A stretch of DNA of 64,000 bases, from assembly GCA_009602735.1 (NCBI GenBank), contig WELA01001485.1, forward strand, positions 124,001-188,000. Reading direction: 5' to 3'. This stretch comes from Mesotaenium endlicherianum (taxonomy: Eukaryota > Streptophyta > Zygnematophyceae > Zygnematales > Mesotaeniaceae). Each line of letters begins with the position of its first letter. The stretch's first letter is position 1. Both the position numbers and the translations under genes were made by a program. A model generated the notes under the pieces. That model was not told where the DNA came from. It made no database searches and saw only the letters and a program-made list of their open reading frames with translations. Of this stretch, positions 45,610-54,864 are shown one piece after another.

Positions 45610-46890
45610 TTATATTACCGTTAACTCATAAAATGCGTCGGGCTGCAGGTATTTTTCTGCCAGTTCCCGCAACGCTTCCGGACTCACTGTCTTGATGGTT
45701 GCTATGCTATTATAAAAATAAGCTTCCTCCAGGTTGTTCAATACATAACTTTTCCACCTGGCAATGATCTGGAAGGGGCCGTCCAGGTCGCCCAGCAAAG
45801 AACCCATCATATAATTGCGTACCAGATCGAGTTCTTCTTCCGGCACCGGTTCTTTACGCAGGAGCGCCATTTCTTTGTATACTTCTTCAATAGTGGCTTC
45901 ACATACATCCCTGCCCGCTTCCGTGCTGATCATCCAGGCACTGTTGTGTATGTGGTTTTGCAGGTAACTGTGTATGCCGTAAGTATAGCCTTTGTCTTCC
46001 CGGATATTGCTCATGAGCCTTGAACCAAAAAAACCACCGAACAGGTTATTCAATATCTGGACCTTGGGAAAATCGGGGTGATGCCTGTTAGGAAAAGGAC
46101 GGGCAATACGGATGGCGCCTTGCACACCATTCGCATCGTTGAGAATATGGTATTTCTTTTCATCGGCTGACTGCAGGTTGAATACTGTTTCAGGTAGCAG
46201 TTGTTTATTCAGGGGCAGATGGCCGAATGTTTTATTCAGTTGTTGTTGAATATCTCCCGGTAATTTCCCCGCCGTGAACACCAGGCATTTTCCTTCAACA
46301 TAAAAACGCTTGTAGAAAGCTTTCAATTCATCCTGTTGCAGTTGGTCGTAATCCAGCGTAGAAGTATATCGCCCGTACGGATGGTGAAACCCGTAAAGGT
46401 ACTCATCGATCAACCGGTTGGCGATAAAATCGCATTTCTTCAGGTTTACTTCCAGTCGTTGCTTCTGGTTTTGTTTGTAGATAGCCAGTTCTTCTTCGGG
46501 AAAAATACTTTCGGTGATCAGTTCAGCTACTACCGGTAACAGGTGATGCAAATGTTTTGCCAGGCAATGCAACGAGATGGTGGCCGTTTCATTATAACAC
46601 TGGCGGTTCAGGTAAGCACCATAAAACTCAAAATGCTCATTGATAGCAAAAGCATTTTTTTGTTTGGTACCATTCTTCAACAAAAAATTGGTTGTAGCTG
46701 CTACAATGTTTTTTTCTTCATACCAGTTACCGGCATAAAACACCCACTCGATCATCACCACTTCTTCTGCGCCTGCATTGATGGCATACACAGGCACGCC
46801 GTTGTCCAGGGTAAACCGGTCGCAGGGTTTCAGTCGCAGATCAAAATCCACTGCATCTACTATTTCGGGGGCTGCTTTCCTGTTGGGCAT
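45610..46890 (-). CDS. M16-family peptidase-like protein, likely inactive subunit
   Basis: The fold matches M16 processing peptidases (FPNRHHPDFPKVQILNNLFGGFFGSRLMSNIREDKGYTYGIHS). The zinc-binding HxxEH motif is missing; the equivalent region reads NFLLKNGTKQKNAFAINEHFEFYGAYL in pieces. It therefore probably pairs with the active M16 subunit encoded immediately upstream, like alpha/beta mitochondrial processing peptidase. The start at 46890 lies 1 bp after the stop of that gene, so I prefer it to an overlapping ATG at 46944. Confidence 0.85.
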   Translation of the reverse strand: MPNRKAAPEIVDAVDFDLRLKPCDRFTLDNGVPVYAINAGAEEVVMIEWVFYAGNWYEEKNIVAATTNFLLKNGTKQKNAFAINEHFEFYGAYLNRQCYNETATISLHCLAKHLHHLLPVVAELITESIFPEEELAIYKQNQKQRLEVNLKKCDFIANRLIDEYLYGFHHPYGRYTSTLDYDQLQQDELKAFYKRFYVEGKCLVFTAGKLPGDIQQQLNKTFGHLPLNKQLLPETVFNLQSADEKKYHILNDANGVQGAIRIARPFPNRHHPDFPKVQILNNLFGGFFGSRLMSNIREDKGYTYGIHSYLQNHIHNSAWMISTEAGRDVCEATIEEVYKEMALLRKEPVPEEELDLVRNYMMGSLLGDLDGPFQIIARWKSYVLNNLEEAYFYNSIATIKTVSPEALRELAEKYLQPDAFYELTVI

Positions 46891-46891
46891 T

Positions 46892-48136
46892 TTATCGGTT
46901 GGGTTTGCTGTAGTAAAAGATTGTGTTGCTGTTGTTCTCATCAAAGATGTCCTGGCTGTATTCCAGGATATCCTCCGCCGTTACCGCATGGTATTTTTGC
47001 AATTCGGTATTCATCAGTTGTGCATCGCCCAGCAATTCATACAGGGCCAGGCTTCCGGCGCGACTCATCACGCTCATGTCTTCAAAAGCAATCACGCTTT
47101 CTGTTTTATTCTTTACTTTCTGTAATTCCGTATCGCTCACTTTTTCCATTCGCATCCGCGCAACCTCGTTATCTACTGCTTCGGCAGCCGTTTCCATGCT
47201 CACTCCTTTTACCAGCTTGCCTTCGATGGCCAGCAAACCGGCATCAATGCTTCCGAAATGATAGCAATCCAGGCTGGAAAATAATTGCCGCTCTTTTACC
47301 AATGCCTGGTAAAGCCTCGATGAGCCTCCGCCTCCCAGTATTTCCGTAATTAAGTCGGCTACATAATAGCCTTTATCGAGCCGGCCGGCAATATGCCAGG
47401 TTTTGATGAAAGCATCCAGCGGCACATCGGCATGGTATACTGCTTTTCTCGGGGCTGCCTGCTTTGGTTCAACCGGTAAATTCCGCTGGTATTTTTCTCC
47501 CATGGGAATATCGCCGAACCATTTTTCGGCCAGCGTTCTGACCTTGTCTGTCTGCACATTTCCCGCCACCACAAGAATAGCATTCACAGGTCTGTAATGT
47601 TTGAAGAAAAATGCTTTTACATCTTCTATCTGCGCGTGTTCTATATGCGCTAATTCTTTACCGATGGTCATCCAACGATAAGGGTGTGTGGTATAAGCCA
47701 GTTCACGCATCTTATGCCATACATCGCCATAAGGTTTGTTGATATAATGTTCCTTGAACTCTTCCACCACCACTTTGCGCTGTACATCAAGGCTCTTCTC
47801 GCTGAAAGCCAGGCTCAGCATCCGATCGCTTTCGAGCCAGAAAGCGGTTTCAATATTTTCTGCCGGTAACTGGCAATAATAATTCGTGAGATCATTGGTA
47901 GTATACGCATTGTTTTCGCCGCCGGCCCTTTGCAGGGGCTCATCGTAATCGGCGATATTGATACTGCCGCCAAACATCAGGTGTTCGAACAAATGCGCAA
48001 AGCCAGTTTGAGAAGGAGCTTCGTCGCGTGCACCTACATCATACATAATATTCACTACAGCCATGGGTGTGGACGGGTCTTCGTGTACCAACACCCGCAA
48101 TCCGTTCTCCAGCACAAATCGGTTAAATTGAATCAT
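46892..48136 (-). CDS. M16-family zinc metallopeptidase, active subunit
   Basis: The inverted zinc motif H-L-F-E-H occurs in GFAHLFEHLMFGGS, followed by the downstream glutamate region DVQRKVVVEEFKEHYIN. YADLITEILGGGGSSRLYQALVKE is the M16 C-terminal signature. There is no signal peptide. It forms an operon with the inactive partner and with the aspartyl protease 35 bp upstream, suggesting a shared role in peptide processing; the substrate is unknown. Confidence 0.92.
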   Translation of the reverse strand: MIQFNRFVLENGLRVLVHEDPSTPMAVVNIMYDVGARDEAPSQTGFAHLFEHLMFGGSINIADYDEPLQRAGGENNAYTTNDLTNYYCQLPAENIETAFWLESDRMLSLAFSEKSLDVQRKVVVEEFKEHYINKPYGDVWHKMRELAYTTHPYRWMTIGKELAHIEHAQIEDVKAFFFKHYRPVNAILVVAGNVQTDKVRTLAEKWFGDIPMGEKYQRNLPVEPKQAAPRKAVYHADVPLDAFIKTWHIAGRLDKGYYVADLITEILGGGGSSRLYQALVKERQLFSSLDCYHFGSIDAGLLAIEGKLVKGVSMETAAEAVDNEVARMRMEKVSDTELQKVKNKTESVIAFEDMSVMSRAGSLALYELLGDAQLMNTELQKYHAVTAEDILEYSQDIFDENNSNTIFYYSKPNR

Positions 48137-48171
48137 AGTCCTTGTAAAAGACGCAAATTAGTCATTTTGTG

Positions 48172-49362
48172 CTACCGCCTGATGTCTTTGATATCCATGG
48201 TGAGCACCAGGGGATTGTTATTGCGGAAAACGATCACTTTCACCCTGCCCAGGGTATTCTGAAAAAGATTTTTGTACACCTGTATATTCTTGGAGAAATT
48301 AGATTCCACCGAAAAAATAATGTCGTCGGGCTTGAAACCTGCTTTATCGCCCGGGGAGCCTTTGACAATATCCACTACGCGGATCTCTCCATTGATCATA
48401 TAAATGCCCAGACCTGTATACGAATAATCGAAAGACTCTGCGTAATGGCTGTTGGGTCTGATGTAAATACTCCGCTCGGGGTAGTTCAGGATCACATTGA
48501 AACGGCGCATGATATCGTTGCCTATCAGTCCGCCCAGCAAAGGATAAGAGGTAACGTTGAAATCGTCTTCAAAAATATGGATGGGTACTTTGCGGAATTT
48601 ATACGGACCCAGCTTCACCGATTTGATCACCGTTATCTGCATTTGTTTTTTCCCGCCTAACCCCTCTGCCTGCGTGGCATAATATTTTCTTTTCTTTTTG
48701 ATGAACACGCTGTCATCCACAAAATCTTTTGATAAAAGGAAACAGAGTCCGGCGCCTGTATCAAAAATGAATTTACCGTTGATCTCTCTTTCATCGCCGA
48801 TCATTGCATGCTGCATGGCCAGTGTTGAAAAATCCGGTTTCAATATATATCCGCCACGTGGATATTTTATAGTGCCCGGTGTAAACACTTCAATCAGCTG
48901 TTTGTCATAATCGATCATCACAATATACCTTCTTAAAAAACTATACCCGATGATGCCGTCTATTTTAATACCATACACACTGGTAAGCAGGTCGTAATCG
49001 TTGATGTGAAAGTCGAGGTGTTCCGTAACCAGTCCGGGTAACCTGAGCGTATGATTATACGCAAACTCCACCGTTCGCATCCCCGCAATACCGCGAATGG
49101 TTTTATCGCTCATCTTGAGCGACAGCTTCAAAGCCGCAGCAGTGGTTGAATCGAGCGAAATACCGCCGCTGCCGGTATCGAATACGAAGTTGAGCGAGTC
49201 GGGCGAATCATCCACCTGTGCTTTTACGATCACAATGCCACCACTGAGTTGTGTAAAAGAGAACTTGGTGAGCAAGTGCGATTGTGGCGCTATGAACTCT
49301 TCCTGTGCTTTCAAAGAAAAAAAACAGAAAAGCAGCAGGTTGGCAAGCAATAAGCGTTTCAT
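48172..49362 (-). CDS. Secreted retropepsin-like aspartyl protease with PDZ domain
   Basis: After a signal peptide (MKRLLLANLLLFCFFSLKAQ) two aspartyl-protease half-sites appear, FVFDTGSGGISL and FIFDTGAGLCFLL, each with the DTG catalytic triplet. The C-terminus is a PDZ domain (YTGLGIYMINGEIRVVDIVKGSPGDKAGFKPDDII in pieces). This combination is common in Bacteroidota and is thought to work in the periplasm or at the surface. It is probably the first gene of an operon with the M16 pair. Confidence 0.88.
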   Translation of the reverse strand: MKRLLLANLLLFCFFSLKAQEEFIAPQSHLLTKFSFTQLSGGIVIVKAQVDDSPDSLNFVFDTGSGGISLDSTTAAALKLSLKMSDKTIRGIAGMRTVEFAYNHTLRLPGLVTEHLDFHINDYDLLTSVYGIKIDGIIGYSFLRRYIVMIDYDKQLIEVFTPGTIKYPRGGYILKPDFSTLAMQHAMIGDEREINGKFIFDTGAGLCFLLSKDFVDDSVFIKKKRKYYATQAEGLGGKKQMQITVIKSVKLGPYKFRKVPIHIFEDDFNVTSYPLLGGLIGNDIMRRFNVILNYPERSIYIRPNSHYAESFDYSYTGLGIYMINGEIRVVDIVKGSPGDKAGFKPDDIIFSVESNFSKNIQVYKNLFQNTLGRVKVIVFRNNNPLVLTMDIKDIRR

Positions 49363-49428
49363 ACAAATTGAATATAAGCTTAATTACTAATAGCTGCTCA
49401 ATTACTTTATGAATGGCATTTATCATCT

Positions 49429-49436
49429 TACCTTTG
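49429..49436 (+). promoter_or_regulatory. mqnC -7 promoter element
   Basis: TACCTTTG matches TAnnTTTG exactly, 26 nt before the mqnC ATG. Confidence 0.45.
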
Positions 49437-49462
49437 TGTTTTCTACTAAATGAACGGATGAT

Positions 49463-50587
49463 ATGCAACTAGCCGATTTATACCAGAAAGCCCTAGGTTT
49501 TGAATTCCTTTCCGTTGAAGAAGGGCTGTTCCTTTTTGAACAGGCACCTCTGACCGAACTGATGTATGTTGCCGATGAGATGCGTAAGCAACAGGTGCCA
49601 CACGGAAAAGTGACCTGGCAGATCGATCGGAATGTAAATACCACCAATGTTTGCATTGCCAATTGCAAATTCTGTAACTTCTATCGTATACCGGGTCATG
49701 CCGAAGCGTATATCACCGATATGCCGGTTTACCGCAAGAAGATCGAGGAAACATTCAAATATGGCGGCGACCAATTGTTGTTGCAGGGCGGACACCACCC
49801 TGAGCTGGGCCTCGATTTCTATACCCGTACATTCCGCCAGTTGAAGCAGGAATATCCTACCCTCAAGCTGCATGCATTGGGCCCGCCCGAAGTGGCCCAC
49901 ATTTGTAAGCTGGAAAAAATGAGCCATCGCGATGTGCTCATGGCTTTGCAGGAAGCAGGACTGGATTCTTTGCCGGGTGCAGGCGCTGAGATATTGGTTG
50001 ACAGGGTGCGACGCCTGATCTCCAAAGGAAAATGCGGCGCCGATGAATGGCTCGCCATTATGCACGAAGCACATAAACTCAACATCACCACAAGCGCTAC
50101 CATGATGTTCGGTCACGTGGAAACACTGGAAGAGCGTTTCATTCACCTTGTGCGCATAAGGGAAGTGCAGAGCCTTAAACCGGAGTCGGCCAAAGGCTTC
50201 CTGGCATTCATTCCCTGGACCTTCCAGGATGTAGATACCTTACTGGCCCGTATCAGGGGCGTACACAACCTCACTACCCCCGACGAATATATCCGCATGA
50301 TCGCCATCAGCCGCATCATGCTGCCCAATGTCAAGAACATCCAGGCGAGCTGGCTTACGGTGGGCAAGCAAACCGCCCAGATCTGTCTGCATGCAGGCGC
50401 CAACGATTTCGGCAGTATCATGATCGAAGAGAATGTGGTGAGTGCGGCCGGTGCACCCCATCGTTTTACCTACAAGACCATGCAGGACGCCATCCGCGAG
50501 GCCGGTTTCGAACCCCAGTTACGCAACCAGCAGTACGAATGGAGGCCCATTCCCGAAGCCATACAGGAGCAGGTGATCAATTATTGA
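49463..50587 (+). CDS. mqnC: Cyclic dehypoxanthinyl futalosine synthase (radical SAM)
   Basis: The radical SAM cluster motif C-I-A-N-C-K-F-C lies near residue 65 in NVCIANCKFCNFYRIPGH. GGDQLLLQGGHHPELGLDFY, GAGAEILVDRVRR and TTSATMMFGHVET are characteristic MqnC blocks. MqnE, the related aminofutalosine synthase, is the alternative but has a different motif context. The enzyme cyclises dehypoxanthine futalosine in the futalosine route to menaquinone. No other mqn genes are in the window. Confidence 0.9.
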   Translation: MQLADLYQKALGFEFLSVEEGLFLFEQAPLTELMYVADEMRKQQVPHGKVTWQIDRNVNTTNVCIANCKFCNFYRIPGHAEAYITDMPVYRKKIEETFKYGGDQLLLQGGHHPELGLDFYTRTFRQLKQEYPTLKLHALGPPEVAHICKLEKMSHRDVLMALQEAGLDSLPGAGAEILVDRVRRLISKGKCGADEWLAIMHEAHKLNITTSATMMFGHVETLEERFIHLVRIREVQSLKPESAKGFLAFIPWTFQDVDTLLARIRGVHNLTTPDEYIRMIAISRIMLPNVKNIQASWLTVGKQTAQICLHAGANDFGSIMIEENVVSAAGAPHRFTYKTMQDAIREAGFEPQLRNQQYEWRPIPEAIQEQVINY

Positions 50588-50645
50588 TGTTTTTCTGCCC
50601 GTAGTGTAACATAGTGGCCCTTCAATCGTATCAATAGTCAACAAC

Positions 50646-51131
50646 ATGACTGAAAAAGAGTACAACGACTGCGTCACACAATATGCCGATAATGTTTACC
50701 GCTTTATCGTGAAAAACCTCCGGCACGAGGAAGATGCCAGGGATATTGTGCAAACCGCATTCGAAAAACTCTGGCGTAACCGGGAAACGATCGAGACCAT
50801 CAAATCAAAATCATACCTGTTTACCATTGCCTATAACCAGATGATCGACCATATCAGGAAGGTGAAAAGGATAAAATTGAAAGATACATTCGAAGAAAGC
50901 GGAAGCAAGACCTACCAGTTACACAGCAACCCAAGAAAAACCCTGATGGAGGCCCTGAACCGTCTTAATGAAACGCAGAAAAGCCTGGTGATGCTGAAAG
51001 ATTATGAAGGATACAGTTATGAAGAGATCGGACAGATCATGAACCTGAACGCGAGCCAGGTAAAAGTGTACCTGCATCGTGCGAGGCTGGCACTGAAAAC
51101 CTATCTGGTGAAACCTGAAAACATTATATAA
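50646..51131 (+). CDS. ECF sigma factor (sigma-70 family)
   Basis: The 161-residue protein has region 2 (RHEEDARDIVQTAFEKLWRNRE, SYLFTIAYNQMIDHIRK) and region 4 (LNETQKSLVMLKDYEGYSYEEIGQIMNLNASQVKVYLHRARLALK). There is no extra C-terminal domain. It is followed 5 bp later by a membrane protein that looks like its anti-sigma factor and then by an outer-membrane protein, so the three probably form a regulatory unit. Confidence 0.93.
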   Translation: MTEKEYNDCVTQYADNVYRFIVKNLRHEEDARDIVQTAFEKLWRNRETIETIKSKSYLFTIAYNQMIDHIRKVKRIKLKDTFEESGSKTYQLHSNPRKTLMEALNRLNETQKSLVMLKDYEGYSYEEIGQIMNLNASQVKVYLHRARLALKTYLVKPENII

Positions 51132-51136
51132 GACCT

Positions 51137-52198
51137 GTGATAAACATTGACCGACATAACTACGAAGAATTATTCCTGCTCTACCTCGACGGGGAACTCC
51201 CTGCCGCGGATGCCAAAGCAGTGGAACAATTCGTAGCGGATAATCCCGATCTGGCGGTGGAACTGGAAGCCCTCAGGCAAACCCGCTTATTACCCGGTGA
51301 ACCAGTTGATTTTCCTTTCAAGGAATCGCTGTACAAAAACACTGCATCTATTGATGCATCTTCTTACGAAGAACAATTACTCAGTTATATCGATGACGAG
51401 TTAGCGGGCGCTGAAAAAGAAAGTATGGAAGCTTTGCTGATGAAGAACCCGGAGGCAACAGCTTATTTGCATCTGCTTCAACAAACAAAACTCGAAGCCG
51501 AGCCAGTGCCTTTTCCCTATAAAGAATCGCTTTACCGTACCGCTTCAACAAAAAGACCTGTTATTTATATCAACTGGCAGCGCGTGGCTGTGGCAGCCGT
51601 TTTAGCAGGTCTGGGACTGACCCTGTGGTTCATTCCCGGTTCTCTCCGCCGCAACCCACCGGCTGAAAAAGAATTGGCTGCTATCAACAAACCTGCTGTT
51701 CAGCCTCAAAGCAAAACAACCATATCATCACCGGGTACTGTTGACCATGTTATTACCAATACTGAAAACAAAGAAGTTGTTGCAGATCATACTACCAACC
51801 CTGTAGTTAATAAACAACCCACTTCAAAAACACAGACAGCAGGCGTCATGCCTGTTGAAAACAGTTTGCCTGCTGAACAGAGCCGCTCCCTGGCACAGGT
51901 ACAAGCCATTCCGGTAAGCACAGGCGTTGGAAGAACCGAGATCCATCCGCCGGTTGAAGTACTGGCTGCTAATACCAGCTTGCAACAACCTGTTATTGCC
52001 CCGAAAGAAGCAACGGCAGCCAACAATTCCGCTCTTACAAAATACAAAGAGTTGGAAACCGATGAAGACAATAAAGGACTCTTACTGGGTTCTATCGAGA
52101 TCAATAAAGACAAACTGCGCGGCTTTTTCAGGAAGGCGTCCAGCATTTTTAAAAGCAAAGCTGCCCGGGAGGAAGAAGACAATCGCAGCTTGAGATAA
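51137..52198 (+). CDS. Putative anti-sigma factor with duplicated N-terminal module
   Basis: The 353-residue product starts at a GTG and has two tandem copies of a 58-59-residue module: residues 9-67 (YEELFLLYLDGEL to FPFKESLYK) and 77-134 (YEEQLLSYIDDEL to FPYKESLYR). One membrane helix follows at about 147-167, then a long periplasmic Pro/Thr/Val-rich tail and a basic C-terminus. No HxxxCxxC zinc anti-sigma motif is present. Position after an ECF sigma gene and the topology support an anti-sigma role; the binding mode is inferred. Confidence 0.7.
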   Translation: MINIDRHNYEELFLLYLDGELPAADAKAVEQFVADNPDLAVELEALRQTRLLPGEPVDFPFKESLYKNTASIDASSYEEQLLSYIDDELAGAEKESMEALLMKNPEATAYLHLLQQTKLEAEPVPFPYKESLYRTASTKRPVIYINWQRVAVAAVLAGLGLTLWFIPGSLRRNPPAEKELAAINKPAVQPQSKTTISSPGTVDHVITNTENKEVVADHTTNPVVNKQPTSKTQTAGVMPVENSLPAEQSRSLAQVQAIPVSTGVGRTEIHPPVEVLAANTSLQQPVIAPKEATAANNSALTKYKELETDEDNKGLLLGSIEINKDKLRGFFRKASSIFKSKAAREEEDNRSLR

Positions 52199-52211
52199 AG
52201 TAAAAAATCGT

Positions 52212-53084
52212 ATGAAGTATGTAGTAAGTTTAGTAGCGGCATTGTTCGTTACGGGATGGGGGATGGCTCAGACCGACAGCACCGGCCGTTCATCGGACAC
52301 GATCAAAGTGGGCAATTTCATCATCATCAAAAAGAAAAAAAGCGGGTCGGGCGATGAGGAGAGTGTGTGGAAGAACTGGGACAAAGATTTCGAGATCCGT
52401 ACAGAACACCGTAGCCGCAGAAGAACCAATATCAGCACCAACTGGTTCATCTTCGACCTGGGCTTTGCCAATTTCCGCGACCAGACCGATTATACAGCGG
52501 CACAGTCCGGCGGTTACTTCAGGGTGCTGCGGCCGGCAGACGGCCAGGTCAATGCCAACAGCTTCCACCTGAACAACCTCAAATCCAGCAATGTGAACAT
52601 CTGGTTGTTCATGCAAAAGCTGAACATGGTAAAGCATGTGGTCAATCTCAAATACGGGCTGGGGCTTGAAATGTACAATTTCCGTTACGACAGCCGGATC
52701 AGTTACCGCAAAGATCCTGTGCCTTATGTGTACAATGATTCCATCTCTTTTTCCAAGAACAAACTATATGTGGGATACCTGACGGTGCCACTGATGGTGA
52801 ACATCAATCCTGCACCGGACAGAAAAAGGAGTTTTTCTTTCAGTGCGGGTGTGAGTGCCGGGTATATGCTCAGCAACCGCAACAAACAGGTGAGCGCCGA
52901 AAGGGGTAAGCAGAAAAACAACGGCGATTTCAGCCTCGAGCCCTGGCGTCTTGCGGCTGTGGCTGAACTGGGACTGGGTCCTGTGCGCCTATACGGTTCG
53001 TACAGCATCAACAGGCTGCACAAGGAAGGTACCCGGTTAGAACAATATCCCTATGCCGTAGGTATCCGTTTCAGTAACTGGTAA
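52212..53084 (+). CDS. Outer-membrane beta-barrel protein, unknown function
   Basis: A signal peptide (MKYVVSLVAALFVTGWGMAQ) is followed by a Lys/Ser-rich stretch and then amphipathic strands typical of a small beta-barrel (VVNLKYGLGLEMYNFRYDSRI, FSFSAGVSAGYML, PVRLYGSYSINRL), ending in an aromatic residue (RFSNW) as barrel proteins often do. It is 13 bp downstream of the anti-sigma gene. A role as a target or sensor of the sigma system is plausible but unproven. Confidence 0.75.
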   Translation: MKYVVSLVAALFVTGWGMAQTDSTGRSSDTIKVGNFIIIKKKKSGSGDEESVWKNWDKDFEIRTEHRSRRRTNISTNWFIFDLGFANFRDQTDYTAAQSGGYFRVLRPADGQVNANSFHLNNLKSSNVNIWLFMQKLNMVKHVVNLKYGLGLEMYNFRYDSRISYRKDPVPYVYNDSISFSKNKLYVGYLTVPLMVNINPAPDRKRSFSFSAGVSAGYMLSNRNKQVSAERGKQKNNGDFSLEPWRLAAVAELGLGPVRLYGSYSINRLHKEGTRLEQYPYAVGIRFSNW

Positions 53085-53112
53085 ACGGCTTTTATTTCTC
53101 ATGTTGTATCAT

Positions 53113-53139
53113 GCGCTCTCTTTTCAGGGGGCGCTTTTT
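53113..53139 (+). terminator. Rho-independent terminator of the sigma operon
   Basis: GCGCTCTC pairs with GGGGGCGC (two G-T pairs) around a 6-nt loop and is followed by five T. It lies 28 bp past the outer-membrane protein stop and before the convergent serS stop. Confidence 0.75.
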
Positions 53140-53146
53140 ATTTACA

Positions 53147-54427
53147 TCAGTTGCCGGCAACCACCATCTTCTTTCCAAAATAGCCATGCAGTACTTCGGG
53201 CAACAAAATGCCTTCATCGCCCTGGTTGTTTTCGAGCAGGCAGGCCAGTATCCTGGGCAATGCCAGTGAGCTGCCGTTCAGCGTATGCACCAGTTGCGTT
53301 TTGCCCGTAGCGTCTTTGTAACGGCACTTGAGACGGTTGGCCTGGAAACTTTCGAAATTGCTTACACTGCTCACTTCCAGCCAACGTTCCTGCGCAGCGC
53401 TGTACACTTCAAAATCATAAGTGATGGCACTGGCAAAACCCATATCGCCGCCGCAAAGACGCAATAAACGATAAGGCAATTGCAGCGACTGTAATAATTT
53501 CTCCACATGCAGCACCATTTCATCGAGTGTGTCGTAACTTTTTTCGGGCTGTACCAACTGAATGATCTCTACTTTTTCGAACTGGTGCAGGCGGTTGAGG
53601 CCACGTACATCTTTTCCATAACTGCCAGCCTCTCTTCTAAAGCAAGGTGAATAGGCCGTCATTTTAACCGGAAAATCTTCTTCTTTGAGGATTGTATCGC
53701 GATAAACATTGGTAACAGGTACTTCTGCCGTGGGAATGAGGTAAAAATCATCTTCCGTAGCATGATACATCTGCCCTTCTTTATCCGGCAGCTGTCCGGT
53801 TGCATAAGCAGAATCGGCATTCACCATGAAAGGCGGCAGGTATTCTTTATAGCCGGCTGCGGTATTGTAATCGAGAAAATACTGCACCAGCGCTCTTTGT
53901 AATTTGGCGCCCTGTCCGGTATAAACAGGAAAACCACTGCCAGTGATCTTGTTACCCAGTTCAAAATCGATCAGGTTGTATTTCTTGGTCAGGTCCCAGT
54001 GTGGTGTTGCATTAGCCGGCAGCGCAGGTTTAACGCCCCCTTCCCTTACCACTACATTGTCTTCCGGCGTACGTCCTTCCGGCACCTGCGTGCCGGGCAG
54101 GTTGGGTAATAGCACCAGGGTATCGTTCAGTTCTTTTTCCACCCTGGCCATTTGTTCTTTCAGCGGCTCCAGGGCTGCTTTCCATCCTGCCACATCGGTC
54201 TTCAGGGTCTCGGCCGCCTCTTTTTGTCCCTGTGCCATCAGCTTACCGATCTCTTTGGATGCTGTGTTGACTTTCGATTGTGTATTGTCGAATTCGGCCT
54301 GCAGGCGCTTACGTTCATCATCCAGTTGAATGATGGTATCCACCAGTTCGGGTTGTTTGAAATGCTTTACTGCCAGTCTTCTCTTTACTTCAGCCGTATC
54401 ATTGCGCAACACACTCACTTGTAACAT
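53147..54427 (-). CDS. serS: Seryl-tRNA synthetase
   Basis: Class II motifs are present: motif 2 SPCFRREAGSYGKDVRGLNRLHQFEKVE and motif 3 LNGSSLALPRILACLLENNQ, plus TAEVPVTNVYRD. The N-terminal coiled-coil arm (residues 30-100) that grips the tRNA-Ser long arm is also visible. The start at 54427 (MLQVSVLRND, 426 residues) is conserved; an upstream ATG at 54472 would overlap the divergent gene and the promoter. Confidence 0.96.
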   Translation of the reverse strand: MLQVSVLRNDTAEVKRRLAVKHFKQPELVDTIIQLDDERKRLQAEFDNTQSKVNTASKEIGKLMAQGQKEAAETLKTDVAGWKAALEPLKEQMARVEKELNDTLVLLPNLPGTQVPEGRTPEDNVVVREGGVKPALPANATPHWDLTKKYNLIDFELGNKITGSGFPVYTGQGAKLQRALVQYFLDYNTAAGYKEYLPPFMVNADSAYATGQLPDKEGQMYHATEDDFYLIPTAEVPVTNVYRDTILKEEDFPVKMTAYSPCFRREAGSYGKDVRGLNRLHQFEKVEIIQLVQPEKSYDTLDEMVLHVEKLLQSLQLPYRLLRLCGGDMGFASAITYDFEVYSAAQERWLEVSSVSNFESFQANRLKCRYKDATGKTQLVHTLNGSSLALPRILACLLENNQGDEGILLPEVLHGYFGKKMVVAGN

Positions 54428-54436
54428 AAGGATCGA

Positions 54437-54468
54437 TTTGCCGCAAAGATAACAGTCATTTACCTTTG
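54437..54468. promoter_or_regulatory. Overlapping divergent promoters, serS and the 54473 gene
   Basis: On the plus strand TTTG (54437-54440), a 20-bp spacer and TACCTTTG (54461-54468, exact -7 match) form a textbook Bacteroidota promoter. Its -7 element ends only 4 nt before the ATG at 54473. On the minus strand TATCTTTG (54451-54444), another exact match, serves serS. The two promoters overlap and probably compete. Confidence 0.7.
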
Positions 54469-54472
54469 CCAC

Positions 54473-54820
54473 ATGTTATTCGCAACAGATGATTTACAGC
54501 AGCGCTGGTGGAACCTCGAAGCCAAACTGGTGGAGCGGTTCGGTAAAAAGCCCGACCTGGAAGCCGTATTGTTCCTTATTGGCATGCAGGAAACCGGTTT
54601 TGTGAAAGAGAAAATATCGAAAGAGCAGAAGCAGGACCTCATGCATGTAGCTGTGTGTACGGTGTTGGCACAGAGCGGCTATTATGCACTGGAGCAACAG
54701 GATGCAGAAGGCTGGCCCCATTTCAGGCAATTGAAAGAATTACCCGTGATGAGCATGCCCGAACAGGAGAACTTCATCAAAGACCATATTCTCCTGTATT
54801 TTGAACAACAAGGTTTTTGA
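54473..54820 (+). CDS. Conserved Bacteroidota protein of unknown function
   Basis: The 115-residue acidic protein ([35 protein letters not shown] ... [22 protein letters not shown]) reads as a soluble all-helical protein with no signal peptide. I recall similar hypothetical proteins from other Bacteroidota but know no function. Its promoter predicts a leaderless or nearly leaderless mRNA. gcvH follows, with its own promoter overlapping the end of this gene. Confidence 0.8.
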   Translation: MLFATDDLQQRWWNLEAKLVERFGKKPDLEAVLFLIGMQETGFVKEKISKEQKQDLMHVAVCTVLAQSGYYALEQQDAEGWPHFRQLKELPVMSMPEQENFIKDHILLYFEQQGF

Positions 54821-54845
54821 AAGATCGTTTTTTATTCAATATTTG
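54815..54845 (+). promoter_or_regulatory. gcvH promoter
   Basis: TTTG (54815-54818), a 19-bp spacer and AATATTTG (54838-54845, one mismatch from TAnnTTTG) lie 19 nt before the gcvH ATG. Confidence 0.5.
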
Positions 54846-54864
54846 CACTATTAAACCACGCTTT

